Source: Cladorrhinum sp. PSN259
Taxonomy: Eukaryota; Ascomycota; Sordariomycetes; Sordariales; Podosporaceae
Direction: 5' to 3'
NCBI GenBank assembly: GCA_033725935.1
Contig: MU867114.1
Location: forward strand, 62,001-126,000
DNA: 64,000 bases
Shown here: piece after piece, positions 31,540-42,080 of the stretch
Position numbering within the stretch: the stretch's first letter is position 1
How the letters are laid out: each line of letters begins with the position of its first letter
Program-made: the position numbers and the translations under genes
Notes under the pieces: model-generated
The model's database searches: none
Seen by the model: the letters and a program-made list of their open reading frames with translations, nothing else
Told to the model about the DNA's origin: nothing

Positions 31540-32475
31540 ATGCCTTCTTCCACCCCACTCAAGATCGGCTTCGTTCCGGAGCACTTCTCAACCCCAATCT
31601 ACTTTGCCAAAAAACACTATGGCCTCGACGCCGAGCTCATCCCCTTTCCCTCGGGAACAGGCCACATGATCACCGCCATCCGCTCCGGAGAAATCGACGT
31701 CGCCATCGGCCTCACAGAAGGCTGGATCGCAGGCCTCGGCAAAGTCGAGAACCCCCAAGAAGACGACGGCGGATACCGTCTCGTGGGGACCTACGTCGAA
31801 ACCCCCCTTTGCTGGGCCATCTCGACGGGCATCAACAGACCTGGAATCTCATCAATCGAGTCCCTCCAGGGAGGAAAAGTAGGAGTTTCCCGCATCGGCT
31901 CTGGGAGCTACGTCATGAGCTATGTGCTCGCCGACCAGCGCAACTGGCTGCTCCCCACCAACGGCGTTGATACCGCCCACGAGTGTGCCTCGCCCTACAG
32001 CGACTTTGTGGTTCTCAATACCTTTGAGAATCTCAGAAAGGCAGTGAACGACGGGACGGCCGACTTCTTCATGTGGGAGCACTTTACGAGCAAGAGGTAT
32101 TACGACAATGGCGAGATAAAAAAGGTGGGCGAGATTTATACCCCCTGGAGCAGCTGGAAGATTGTTGCTTCTACCAAGCTTGTGGGGGATGGCGGTGCAT
32201 TGGATGACAAGGTCGAGAATTTGTTGGAGAAGCTGAACAAGGGTATCAAACACTTTAATGAGAACAAGGAGGAGGCCATTCAGTATATCAGCACTGCGCT
32301 GGATTACTCCGAGGAAGATGCGAGGGAGTGGCTGAAGACTGTCAAGTTCCCCGAGGCGACGCAGGGGGTTGATCTGAAGGTTGTGGAGAAAACTGTTGAT
32401 CTTTTGCAGAAGGCTGGTGTTTTAAGGGAGGACAGGGGGTTCGAGTCGGAGGCTATGATTGCCAAGCGGCGGTGA
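31540..32475 (+). CDS. NMT1/THI5-like periplasmic-binding-fold protein (type 2 PBP)
   Basis: The model is 311 aa in a single exon. It begins LKIGFVPEHFSTPIYFAKKHYGLDAEL, the first lobe of the type 2 periplasmic-binding fold shared by bacterial nitrate/taurine-binding proteins and fungal THI5/NMT1 proteins. SGTGHMITAIRSGEIDVAIGLTEGW is the ligand-cleft segment, and VGVSRIGSGSYVMSYVLADQ opens the second lobe. There is no signal peptide, so the protein is probably cytosolic, unlike its bacterial relatives. The His and CCCFC iron motif of true THI5-type pyrimidine synthases is not seen. It resembles the uncharacterised Ca3427-like fungal subgroup. The ligand is unknown. It is followed tail-to-tail, 133 bp on, by the cysteine-rich membrane protein. 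Confidence 0.85.
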   Translation: MPSSTPLKIGFVPEHFSTPIYFAKKHYGLDAELIPFPSGTGHMITAIRSGEIDVAIGLTEGWIAGLGKVENPQEDDGGYRLVGTYVETPLCWAISTGINRPGISSIESLQGGKVGVSRIGSGSYVMSYVLADQRNWLLPTNGVDTAHECASPYSDFVVLNTFENLRKAVNDGTADFFMWEHFTSKRYYDNGEIKKVGEIYTPWSSWKIVASTKLVGDGGALDDKVENLLEKLNKGIKHFNENKEEAIQYISTALDYSEEDAREWLKTVKFPEATQGVDLKVVEKTVDLLQKAGVLREDRGFESEAMIAKRR

Positions 32476-32608
32476 GTTCTGTTTCTGTATGTTCTGTATA
32501 TGGGATTGAATTGGGATGAGAGAATGTTGTGTTTGGATATGTACATACGATATCAGCATTAGCGAAGCAAATAGACAGTTTCATGATTTTTTACTAGTAG
32601 TTACAGTT

Positions 32609-33751
32609 CTACCCTCTATACCGCCTCTCATCCCAAGGCCGAGGTTGGACGAATCCTCCTCCTCCTTCTCCTCCTCCTCCTCCTCCTCCTCCTCCTCCTC
32701 CTCTTGCAACTTCAGATATTGCTCCGATCTCCAACAAAGCAGCAGAGTCCAGTTCGGACACAGGGCCATTACCACTACTGCGCTTGAACTTTATGTCATA
32801 TGCATCGGGGCCCCAAGGTCTGTCATGGCCATGACTGTGGTACATTGTCCTTGGGGACACAATCCCTCCCGGTAGATTCGATCGTTCAAACGATGACACC
32901 AAAAGTGGTGTCGCCCCTGGACTAGTACTCCTCCCAGTAACAGACACAGACGATGCCCCTCCCTGCGCACTTGATCTCTGAAGAGAAGAAAGCACCTTGA
33001 TCCTCCTGACCAAATACCAAATAGCGCCCGCAGCAACCATAACTACTCCTGCCAGTCCGGCACTCAACCCAACGATCACCGTCTTGTTATTCCCGCGTCG
33101 TTGACTCGACGACCCAGTATCTGGTATCGCAGTAACAGTGACAGTAGCCTTCGGACTCGGAGCGACCATCAGCGCAGGCGGCTTCACGGCCCAGCTGGTC
33201 CCGCAACAAGTCAGATTGTTCCTCCCGCAGCAGTACGTCCCGTCAGTACAGGACGTCATTTCCGCGAAGCTGCTGGGTGATCCGCCTGCCTTTTTTATTT
33301 TCACACAGAATGTCAGTCAGTCAGCCAACAAACACATGCATGTACTGGAGAACAAACACAGTCCTGACTGATAAAGTGAGGAAATTTTTTTTTTACATAC
33401 ACTAACATCATCACAAACCCTGACGCAAGCAGGACTCTTCCAGCTCGGGTCCGTACAGAACCCCCGTCTCACCACCCCGTTATTGAGACACAGTCCCGTG
33501 ATTGCGCAGAGGTCGCGAGACGACGACGGCCCCTCGGAGAGGGTGGAGTTGCCGTTTAGTTGGCAGCACGAAGAGTGCACGCCCGCCTGTGTGATTCCCA
33601 GCCGGTTGCACGGCGCAAAGAGGGACGGGTCGGCTATTGTCTTGCCGTCGGGAGCGTAGCAGGTCGGTTCGTCTGGTTTCGGGTGGTCAGAGTAAACTTG
33701 GGAGATGAATAAAAGGCATAGAATAAGGTGTAGGGAGGTGGGAAAGATCAT
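32609..33751 (-). CDS. Single-pass membrane protein with Cys-rich ectodomain, two exons
   Basis: The model is 343 aa. Exon 1 is 33751-33401 and exon 2 is 33289-32609, joined across a 111-bp intron with GTATGT donor, CTGAC branch site and AAAAAAG acceptor. The signal peptide is MIFPTSLHLILCLLFISQVYS. The ectodomain (about 22-160) has paired cysteines in the order TCYAPDGK, PCNRLG, SSCCQLNG, LCLNNG, GFCTDPSW, YCCGRNN, CCGT. A stalk and one transmembrane helix (about 188-211) precede a basic stop-transfer sequence RRIK. The cytoplasmic tail holds a poly-Gly run from a GGA microsatellite. Many filamentous fungi carry proteins of this layout (CYxPDG ... PCN ... CC), none with an established role that I know. 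A cell-surface sensor or wall-associated role is a guess. Confidence 0.8.
32654..32703. repeat. (CCT)n microsatellite coding for poly-Gly
   Basis: About 16 CCT/CTC triplets with one interruption. On the minus strand they encode the glycine run near the C terminus of the Cys-rich membrane protein, so its length is probably variable. Confidence 0.9.
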
Positions 33752-35058
33752 GGTGGATGTTCGGTGGTGATGGGGGTTTGTTGAGATGCCATCAGGCGTC
33801 GTCGTCACTGGAAATCGTTCAAGATAGTGAGAAGAAGATGTCTGTGAAGTTTTGTGTCACGGGATAAGGGCGATCGCCCAACCAGGGCTTCCTTCTTCCA
33901 TCAATGCTTTTTGCAGGCTGCCTCTGGCGTTTAACAGGCCTGCCAGGAACGGAACTGGGGACATGCTATCAATCAGTGGTGCCTGGTGCTACATACATAG
34001 ATAGCATCGTCTTCATCATCTTCTGTCAATCTTTTCCACTGCATTTATTGGTGAAAAGCACAACATAAGCTGAGCTCATCAACACAAAAACAGGGGGCCG
34101 AAAAACGCGGGTTCGGGTGCTGACATCCAACTTGGTTTACGTATTGCCAGGATTGGAAGGTAAGCCAGATCTGGTGATGTTAATCACGGCCAGCTGTATT
34201 AATACCAAGTATTACCAAGTATCAGGTCCGAATGCATTACAAGCCTCTTGAACGTTCATTGGTGAGTACCGATCGGTTTGCTAAACAGGCATCCTTAAAA
34301 GCAAGCACCTTTTTAGAAGTTTGAATAAGCCTTCAAAGCAACAAACAATCATTGTTTCTCCTTGAAAATTAAGTAAGTCTTCCCGAGTAATGTTTGTAAG
34401 CAGACCTTCTGAGAAACTAGAAAGTCGTGATACATGTAGCCTATCCTACTTGGATGCAACGAGACTCATGCCCATGCACATTAGTCTCGGGACTAGATGT
34501 CTTGAATTTTCACAAAGATTGCCATGCACAACTCATCCCTTCGATTGAATGCCACCTTCAATCACAATGTCTTCCATCCGGGCCGACCCGTATCAAACAC
34601 CAAGGAAAAAGCTACAAGCATTCGACATTGTACCGTACTAACCCACTAAGGGATATGGCGCAGGGTCCAAGTGTCACGGCTGACCCATGGATATCCCAAA
34701 AACTGAGACACTTCAGAGGTGGACCGAGAGAACACCCGACTGAGACACACGACAACCAATAGCATCTACCATCACTGCAAGCCGCACCAAAACAAGTTGT
34801 AGATCTTAACCGCACTTGGCGGGAATGTTGTTCTATTTTCCTTTTTCGACTCTGACGATCATGCAGTTTCTAAAAAACGGCCATCATCTCTGCAGTCGGC
34901 GCATAAACCAAAGTTGTCCCGCCAAAATTACAAGGATCTGTACAGAATATCATCATGCCTCGCCTCTCAGGCTTCATAACCCCAAAACCGGATATAGTAG
35001 TAGATAGATACCCCCAAAAAAACATAAATAGGAAAAGGGAACTTCCGGAATCCCTCCC
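33752..35058. other. Intergenic region
   Basis: This is 1.3 kb between the membrane protein promoter and the MFS permease 3' end. I see no convincing open frame or RNA gene. A short tandem TACCAAGTAT repeat occurs near 34205-34222. Confidence 0.5.
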
Positions 35059-36692
35059 TTAGACGGTATAGCGGAAGAAGGTGGCATTGTCGCCCTTATC
35101 CCTCTCAGCAATCCTCTCCTCCTCGGTGTACTCGCTTGGGGGCTTGTACTCGCGGTCGCGGCGGGCGTTCTCCCTACGAAGGTAGATGGTCATGATGACG
35201 GACAAGATCAAAGCCATGAGCTGGCAGCCCAAGAGGGTTCCGAAGCCGGAGAAATATCTGGGCCTGTGCTTGGGGATGAAGAGAAACGCCGAAATGGTAC
35301 CGCCAAGGTTGCCGAAGCCGACGTGCATGGCAATGCCGACACCGCGCTTGAGGGAGCCACCAATGTTGTTACCGTTCCATGCAACACCTTGAGGGACGTT
35401 GGGATAGATGCCAGATGCAAGCAAGAAGCAGCCGATGTAACGGGCGGCAGGGTTGGCGGTGGCCATGAGGAGAATGAGACCGACGATGCTGTAGAAGACG
35501 GTCAGCAAGAAAGGTTCAATAGACAGTTCGGGGGCAGGAGAAAACAACTTACGCCATAGCCATGAAGAAGATCATGAAGGTACCGCGCTGGCCAAGCTTG
35601 TCGGCATACCAGCCGGCACTGACGCAGAACAAGCAGGCAACGACGTAGGGCGGCACGGTCAAGAGCTGAGCCTGGGCGGGGTTCTTGGCGGTGCCCATCT
35701 CGTTGATGATGGTGGGCAGGAAGAGAGAGTACGAATAGAGACCAGTGTACACGCCAATGGTAATGAACATGTGCACCCAGATCTTCCAGTCCTTGAGAGC
35801 AGCCCAGAAGTACCTCATGTCGAACTCGTCGGCGAGCGAGGACCGATCAAGCTTGAGACGATCAGAAACCTCCTGGCGCTCCTCGGCAGTCAAGAACTTG
35901 GCGGTGGCGGGGTAGTCCTGCATGACCCAGTAGGCAACGATGGCGACAGCGACAGTGATGATACCTTCGAGAATGAAGATCCATTGCCAGCCGGAAAGGC
36001 CAGCGACGCCCTTCATCTCGATAATTCCACGGGCCAACAGGCCACCAAAAGCACCTGCTGCAGTCGCGGCCGAGAAGAAAATAGCCATGCGCAAGCCACA
36101 CTCGTGACGGCGATACCACATTGTGATGCTGTGCCACTCGTTAGCAGCCGAATTGCGAAGGCACTCTAAACAGATGGCCTGGCACTTACTAGTAGGTGAT
36201 ACCAGGGAACAAACCACCCTCAGCAATACCGAGAGCGGCGCGGACTGCCATGAGACCGGCATAGTTGTGAACAATACCCATGAGCGTGCAGCAAACACCC
36301 CAAGCGACCATGATGCTGGGGATCCAGACAGACGGGCGGAAACGCTTCATGGCCATGTTGGACGGAACTTCGGCAGCGACGTAGAAGGGGAAGAAGATGG
36401 CGAGGGCATTGTTGTAGTGCAAGCCGGTAAGGTGGAGATCCTTCTCCAACGTGTCGAGACGGGCATTGCCGATGTTTGTTCGGTCCAAAAAGGAGAGGAG
36501 GTAAAGGAAGGAGAGGAAAGGAATCAAAGCCCAATCGATCTTGCGAATCAAGGCTTTGGTCCTTGCCTCGTCCCATCCTGCGCTCTCGAGATTATTGGTG
36601 TTGTCTGTCTTGTAGGCTGACTTCTCATTGTTGACGCTATCGGACTCAGTCGTGGGGATGTCGGCACCCGACACCTCGTCAGAGGTACCCAT
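35059..36692 (-). CDS. MFS transporter, Dal5/Tna1 anion:cation symporter type, three exons
   Basis: The model is 502 aa in exons 36692-36190, 36128-35553 and 35488-35059, with introns of 61 and 64 bp (GTAAGT...CACAG and GTAAGT...CTACAG). The N-terminal tail of about 45 residues is polar. Helix 1 is followed by FLDRTNIGNARL, the hallmark of the allantoate/nicotinate permease (Dal5, Tna1) branch, with AEVPSNMAMKRFRPSVWIP and GIAEGGLFPGITYYITMWYRRHE in the first half. The splice falls exactly in the YYITMWYRRHE motif, which supports the model. Twelve helices are expected. Substrates in this branch are small carboxylates such as allantoate, nicotinate, biotin precursors or pantothenate; which one applies here cannot be read. 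It sits in the plasma membrane. A 5.4 kb gene-free region lies upstream. Confidence 0.92.
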
Positions 36693-38041
36693 GGTGAAGG
36701 TTGATGAGGTTGTGTGAAGGGCTGCGAGACACTGCAGTACTGAGACACACGGCGACGTGCAGACTTGAGCAACGCAGATCCGGCAACTGGGATGCTGTGA
36801 TCTAGAGGGCGACTCTCCTTGGGAAGGGACAAGGGAGGGAAGCTGGATATTGCGAGGGACTAGGAGGTGCTTACGGTCCCATCTTATAGTTGAGCCCGGC
36901 GACCGAGACAGACTCTCCCGCGAGGTCCCAATGCATCAACGAATGCACACCCAGCACTGGGTCGTATCATCCAGGACAGGAAAATTCCCATGTCGATCCC
37001 TGGCTCCCAACCCGACATGGGGGGCCCGGGGTACCGGGGTGAGAAGGGTCGAGGGGAGGTAAGGGATGTGGGGCACAGGTAACCCATCGCTACTGGTCTA
37101 CTCCCACCCCCATCCCGCCGCCCGTTCACGTCAACTTTGACCACCCTAACATCCGGACGGGAGGAGACAGGGGTGGGTCAACAAAGACTGATGATACTGG
37201 TCAATACACTAGATGGAATGGGACAGGTTTCAGCCATGTTCTGATATTGCCTCTACTCTGCAGATTTGCCCTGCTCTGGATGAGTGATGGACACAGGTTG
37301 GATAGGCCAATAGCTCTCTCGGATTTTCTTGTCGGGGAACACAAGACTCGCTTTGCTTTGCGCTCTGCTTTAGCACCTTTAGCTTATCGTTCTCTGGCCC
37401 AACCTGCACGCGGGTCTCTCTCAGAAGAGGGAATGATCGGCCAGTGGCTGTCGTCTACTCCTCCCCCTGTGGCTGATGGATCTCAGTCATCACGTCAATG
37501 TTTGTTAGGTAGTGTAGCGGCCCTGTCAAGCCCGTCAGATACACCTATCGCAATCTGTCATGATACCTAATCTGTGGAGGTGCTGTGAACGACGGGCCGA
37601 TATGCGAAGTGAAGGAGGCCAGGCAGTTGTCGGAGCCCCATGGTAGGCCAAATCCACCCCAGCATTGTCTAAAATGCTTGGCTGCAGGGGGGTCCTGGAT
37701 GCTGTTTTCTTGCGAGATTGAACGGGGTTTCTCAAGCAGCCAACCACTCAGCAAGCTGGACCGGCGCCACCAGCAGCCCGGATCTGTGCAACTCGTCCGG
37801 CTTGGCCAACATCGTCCCTCGTCCTTCTCTCCCCAAGACTCAACCAAGCGCCAAGCTTCCAAATCTTGTCCCCACACGTGGCTGCCACCAACGGCGCCCC
37901 GGATGAAGCCTTCGGGCAGATGGATAAATTCCTGACTATTGGCGGAGCATGAGCTGTGGCTGCATCCCCGGTGTGTCTGGGCATCTCAAGGGGGTAAGCG
38001 TATGTCTGTTTTCTGACCACCTCCGGCACTCGCGATCATGT

Positions 38042-38126
38042 TCTGCTTGGTCTGCTTGGTCTGCTTGGTCTGCTTGGCCTGTTGGTCTGCTTGGTCTGCT
38101 TGGTCTGCTTGGTCTGCTTGGTCTGC
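38042..38126. repeat. 9-bp tandem array, unit TCTGCTTGG
   Basis: There are four exact units, one variant 8-mer (CCTGTTGG), then four exact units and a degenerate last one, about 9.5 copies. The period is constant and the copies nearly identical. It lies in the gene desert and is not in any called gene. Confidence 0.92.
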
Positions 38127-39979
38127 CTTGAGCGCGGGGACGACCACGTTCGGGACTGCGAGATCGTTTCCGGCTACCCGCGAAGGAGGTTATTCACTGG
38201 TGGTTGCCGGACGGACCAAAGGAGGAATGCTTCTGGAACTTGCTGCGTCTGAACGCACGATGATGAAGCTAGGGACGTGGAAGCGGTGCATCCATGGGAC
38301 GTTTTCGTCGTTAGGGCGTTGAGGCTGACGGGTTTAGATCCATGGGATCAGGTCGGTCAACGGGCACAGACATGGAGCTGAAATTAGAAAGAAAAAAAAG
38401 ACTACGATAATAGCAGACATGTCTCACACACCAGAAGAGATTTCCCAGAGCTGCAGGGCTCCTGTGCAGGACGCAAGCAGAGAGCAGGCAAAACAGAAAG
38501 ATGAGTGAGACGACCACAGGGCTGTGCCGCAGTCGTGCATGCTTCCAAAAGACTGCAATTCGCGGGACTCTGATTACGCGGTAGCAATATTGTCGGCACC
38601 GCACAAAAGAGAAAGGAAGGTGGCACAGGCATCGAGCCAGTAGCCAGCGGTGTGAGAGAGCGTTGGACCAAAGAAAGATACACGGTAAAGACGAAAAGCT
38701 CCACCGGCCTTCGAGTGAGATCCGCAATTCGAGGGGTTGGATGCAGGCAGGCGCGGGCGATTTGATTCGAGACTCGCGTCACCGGCGGGCAATTCGAGAG
38801 CGGTCATTGTTCCCCGGATTTTTGGTTGGAAGCAGCGGTGGAGTGGTGGACCTCTCACGCGCCCGACACCTTCCCTTGCGCGGTCAGGAACACGGGAAAT
38901 TCGAAAGCATGAGATGAACTGAGATCAGCAGATGGATTTGAGTTTTGCGGAGAAAAATCCACAATCCCACAATCCCCAGACGGGAGGAGCCCGCACATGT
39001 GGAAATTTCCCCAGGACAACAGAAGCTTGGGCCACTTCCTTCGCATTCCCTTTCCCATTGTGCCATTTTAACATTTCTTCCCCCAACATGGTGCCATTTG
39101 AGGTCAGGGTGGAATGGAAGCTGAAATCCCTCCTTTGCTCCGACTCTTGCCTTTTCTCCATACCATTGTGTTTGAGACGCGAGGGGAGATCATGAAGCCG
39201 TCTCTACCTACCCCCAAATCGATGTCGGCCCAGAACCACGCACGGCATGGCATTAAAAATGGCAAGATAGCCGACTGAGCATTCATCTGGCATTCCATTC
39301 CAGCAACCGGGTTGTCTTGGCGTTTGCCGCCACTTCTCCAAGGATCCCCCATGGCAAGGATGCATCGATGGAACCCAACCCATCCATCGCTCCATCCCGC
39401 CCCTGTCCTCCACCATTTACACAGTAGGACCCTTTTTTCCCCACTGGGGAGAATCTTCTGGTGTCCAACCGCTGCCAACAACTGCCAACCATGTCAACCA
39501 TTGCCAACCTCGTGTTTTGTTTCTTGACACTTTTCGACTGCCGCACCGTTTGCTCAGGTCACATGGAAGGTGTTGGGCTCTTTGCACAACTCTTGGGTAT
39601 CATCACTGTCTGATCCGGCCGTCCGAAAAGCTTGGACCGGACTGCCGACGACGTGTGCCTTGGCGCCAGAAAAGGCAGAACCTCCCGGAGGCCCATCTCC
39701 CAAGACCTTGGATGCGAGTCCGAGACGATATCTCGTTCATTATTTGTCCAGCCTGTCCGTCTCACGCATGACGGACCTTTCGACTTCGGTCCATGGATGA
39801 GAGGCGGCTGGATCCTCTCCGGCAGCTATCTGTTTCTGGCTATTGGTCCCCTAGCTGCCATGTGGCACAGTTGCTCTTTCTCGGTCTGCAAGGTGTGTGC
39901 ATCTTTCTGCTGGTCAGCTTTCCCATCGTCAATCACATCCGAAAGTTGACAACGGTATCTCTTCCAAACCTGATCGCAA

Positions 39980-40003
39980 GGTGACACCAAGAATGGTGTC
40001 ACC
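39980..40003. other. Perfect 10-bp inverted repeat with 4-nt loop
   Basis: GGTGACACCA (39980-39989) is followed by loop AGAA and the exact reverse complement TGGTGTCACC (39994-40003). In RNA it would fold as a stable stem-loop; in DNA it is a dyad symmetric site. Another GTGACA follows at 40005. Confidence 0.8.
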
Positions 40004-42080
40004 AGTGACAGGTTGTCATTACCATGGTATTCTGCATCTCATTTCTGGATTGAGCAATCACGATGCGCAGCCAAGGGCTTGGTATGAGGCCGCAGCTTGC
40101 TTAAAGGCTTGGTACTGAGGCCATTTCCCATCGTCTGTATGCCGTCCCAGTTCTTGGCGGGAAAGCCGTTGTTTTCCCCCCATCACTGTCTCGTGTTTCA
40201 GACCATCTCAACGGCCAGAAGAAGAGAAGAGCAATCCATGACTAACAGCCGCCAAATAAGCATATTAGCACCTGCATTGATGCTAATTGTTTCTTCCCCC
40301 GGTGCTTACAATGCCAGAATGCTGATTTAACAAATGCAGTTTGGTCTTGTTGGTAATTTCCCGTCATCCATGGCTCGGCCATGGCGCTCAGACTGTGTCA
40401 ACACCAAGACGGGCCATCCAACCTCACCGCCATGTCGTATCTTGTGAGGCCCAGAAACCCAAGACCTCTCTTGCCAGTTAATTCAGAAACAAAAACCTGG
40501 AAGTCGGAATTCACCAAGACGGGCGCTGTCCCAAAATCGAGCCCGCGCAGTCGCATTACAGAGATGCACCAGTGGTGATTCAAACCAGCGGAGCCTACCT
40601 TACCATTGGTAGAAGAAGAATCACGGCTCTTGTCAAAAGAGTTTCGAATTATCCGCTGGGATTCTTCATACTACGGTAAGTTTAATCTGCATCCTGCGGG
40701 TTCGGCTGGGCTGGCAATCTTCCTTTCCCGCCGGTTAAATGAGGTTGCATCTGGCAAGGTCTCATTCTCCTATCTACCATAGCATTTTGCTGGTGTCGTC
40801 AGGCTCGCTAAAAACAAATAGACCTTTTTTTTTTTTCTGCCAACCGCTAAAAGGGAGGTGTGTCTTCTTACATAGCAAGGGTCTCCGAGAATGGCGGTGC
40901 GATACGACACATCAAATTTGTTGGTCGTTTATGTGGTATGTTGAGGACCAACTGAAAGAGATGGGAGATTTAGGGTTTCGTCCTTTTGGGGTTTCGCGGC
41001 GAAAAAGGGTCCAATCACTTTTCGGGAGAGACGGTGACAGTGCAGCACTGAGGGAAATATTTATGCTTACCTATCCCGTCTGCAACTTAATCAATGGCAA
41101 AATCCCACTGTTGAGCGAGGCGAGAAATTTATATATTGCGCTGCCGCACCAAAATATCTGATAAACCCCCACCTGGAACTTTCGGACTTGGATAACGGGG
41201 TTTGACAAACTTTCGGGACAGAATGTGATAGGGCTGTTTTCCATTCGGTTCCCGTGACTCTAATTCGACTGGGTCCGTCCGCTGAATGGTAGGCACCACC
41301 TGGCTTCCCGGGAGGGTGGTATGCATAAAGTGGGATATTCGCCTGCGGTCTTCCAATGGTTCGTTGGCGATAACGCTGTTTATTTATGATTCGACTCTAA
41401 TATGATTTTGAGTTTCCTGATTCGGAAGTTCGGCACATTTTTTGGGGGGTTTTTGTTTTTGATGATGTGATTCATCTTTTGATAGTATCCTAGTTTTCAG
41501 GTCGAGATGATGCGATGCGCAACGCACAGTGTTGATAAATTTGGACCCGCGAACGAGAGGTATTCGGTACAACAACTAGACATTTTCCACGGTTATCAGA
41601 TCTGCACATGTATTTTCCGTGTACTAATCTGCAAGCCATGTTACAAATGGCCGTTCAAAGGCGGGGGTTTCCATTGGAAGGCAAACCGAGGCCGTTCTGT
41701 TCTTCTTACATGACTGCATGGCTTCATGTAAGCAACAACGCAGTTGACTGAACAGCTGCACAAAAGTTTTCAAGATACATGGCTAAAAGCGAGGGGATTT
41801 TATGGACAGTTTGAGAGTTGATATTATTCACATCATAACAGCTTACTTTACTTTAGAGCTTTCTCAAGAGGGAAAACTTGTGAGTGTACAGGATGGAGTG
41901 ATAGCCTATCCATGTATATCTTTGGCCGTGAATGCTCTATCTATGTCTTTATATGATCAGAGGGGTATCTAAACTCCAACATGTTCTTTTTTACTTGTAT
42001 TTATCTCTACATGACCCTCCTAGGCTTATTGAGTCATTCTTGGCTTTTACAAACCCCCACTGCCAAACCTATGATCCATA

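Larger units (their letters stand above)
36693..42080. other. 5.4 kb gene desert
   Basis: No open frame in this stretch looks like a conserved protein on either strand, and I could not assemble a spliced gene from the short frames. It contains the permease promoter at its left end, a 9-bp tandem array at 38042, a perfect 10-bp hairpin at 39980 and the 3' flank of the SET gene at its right end. It is the longest gene-free stretch in the window. A non-coding RNA or a very long regulatory region is possible but not demonstrated. Confidence 0.5.

Noticed and set aside
38311..38858. Overlapping minus-strand frames in the gene desert
   Set aside because: Cys/Leu/Arg-rich composition, three competing frames and no splice structure.
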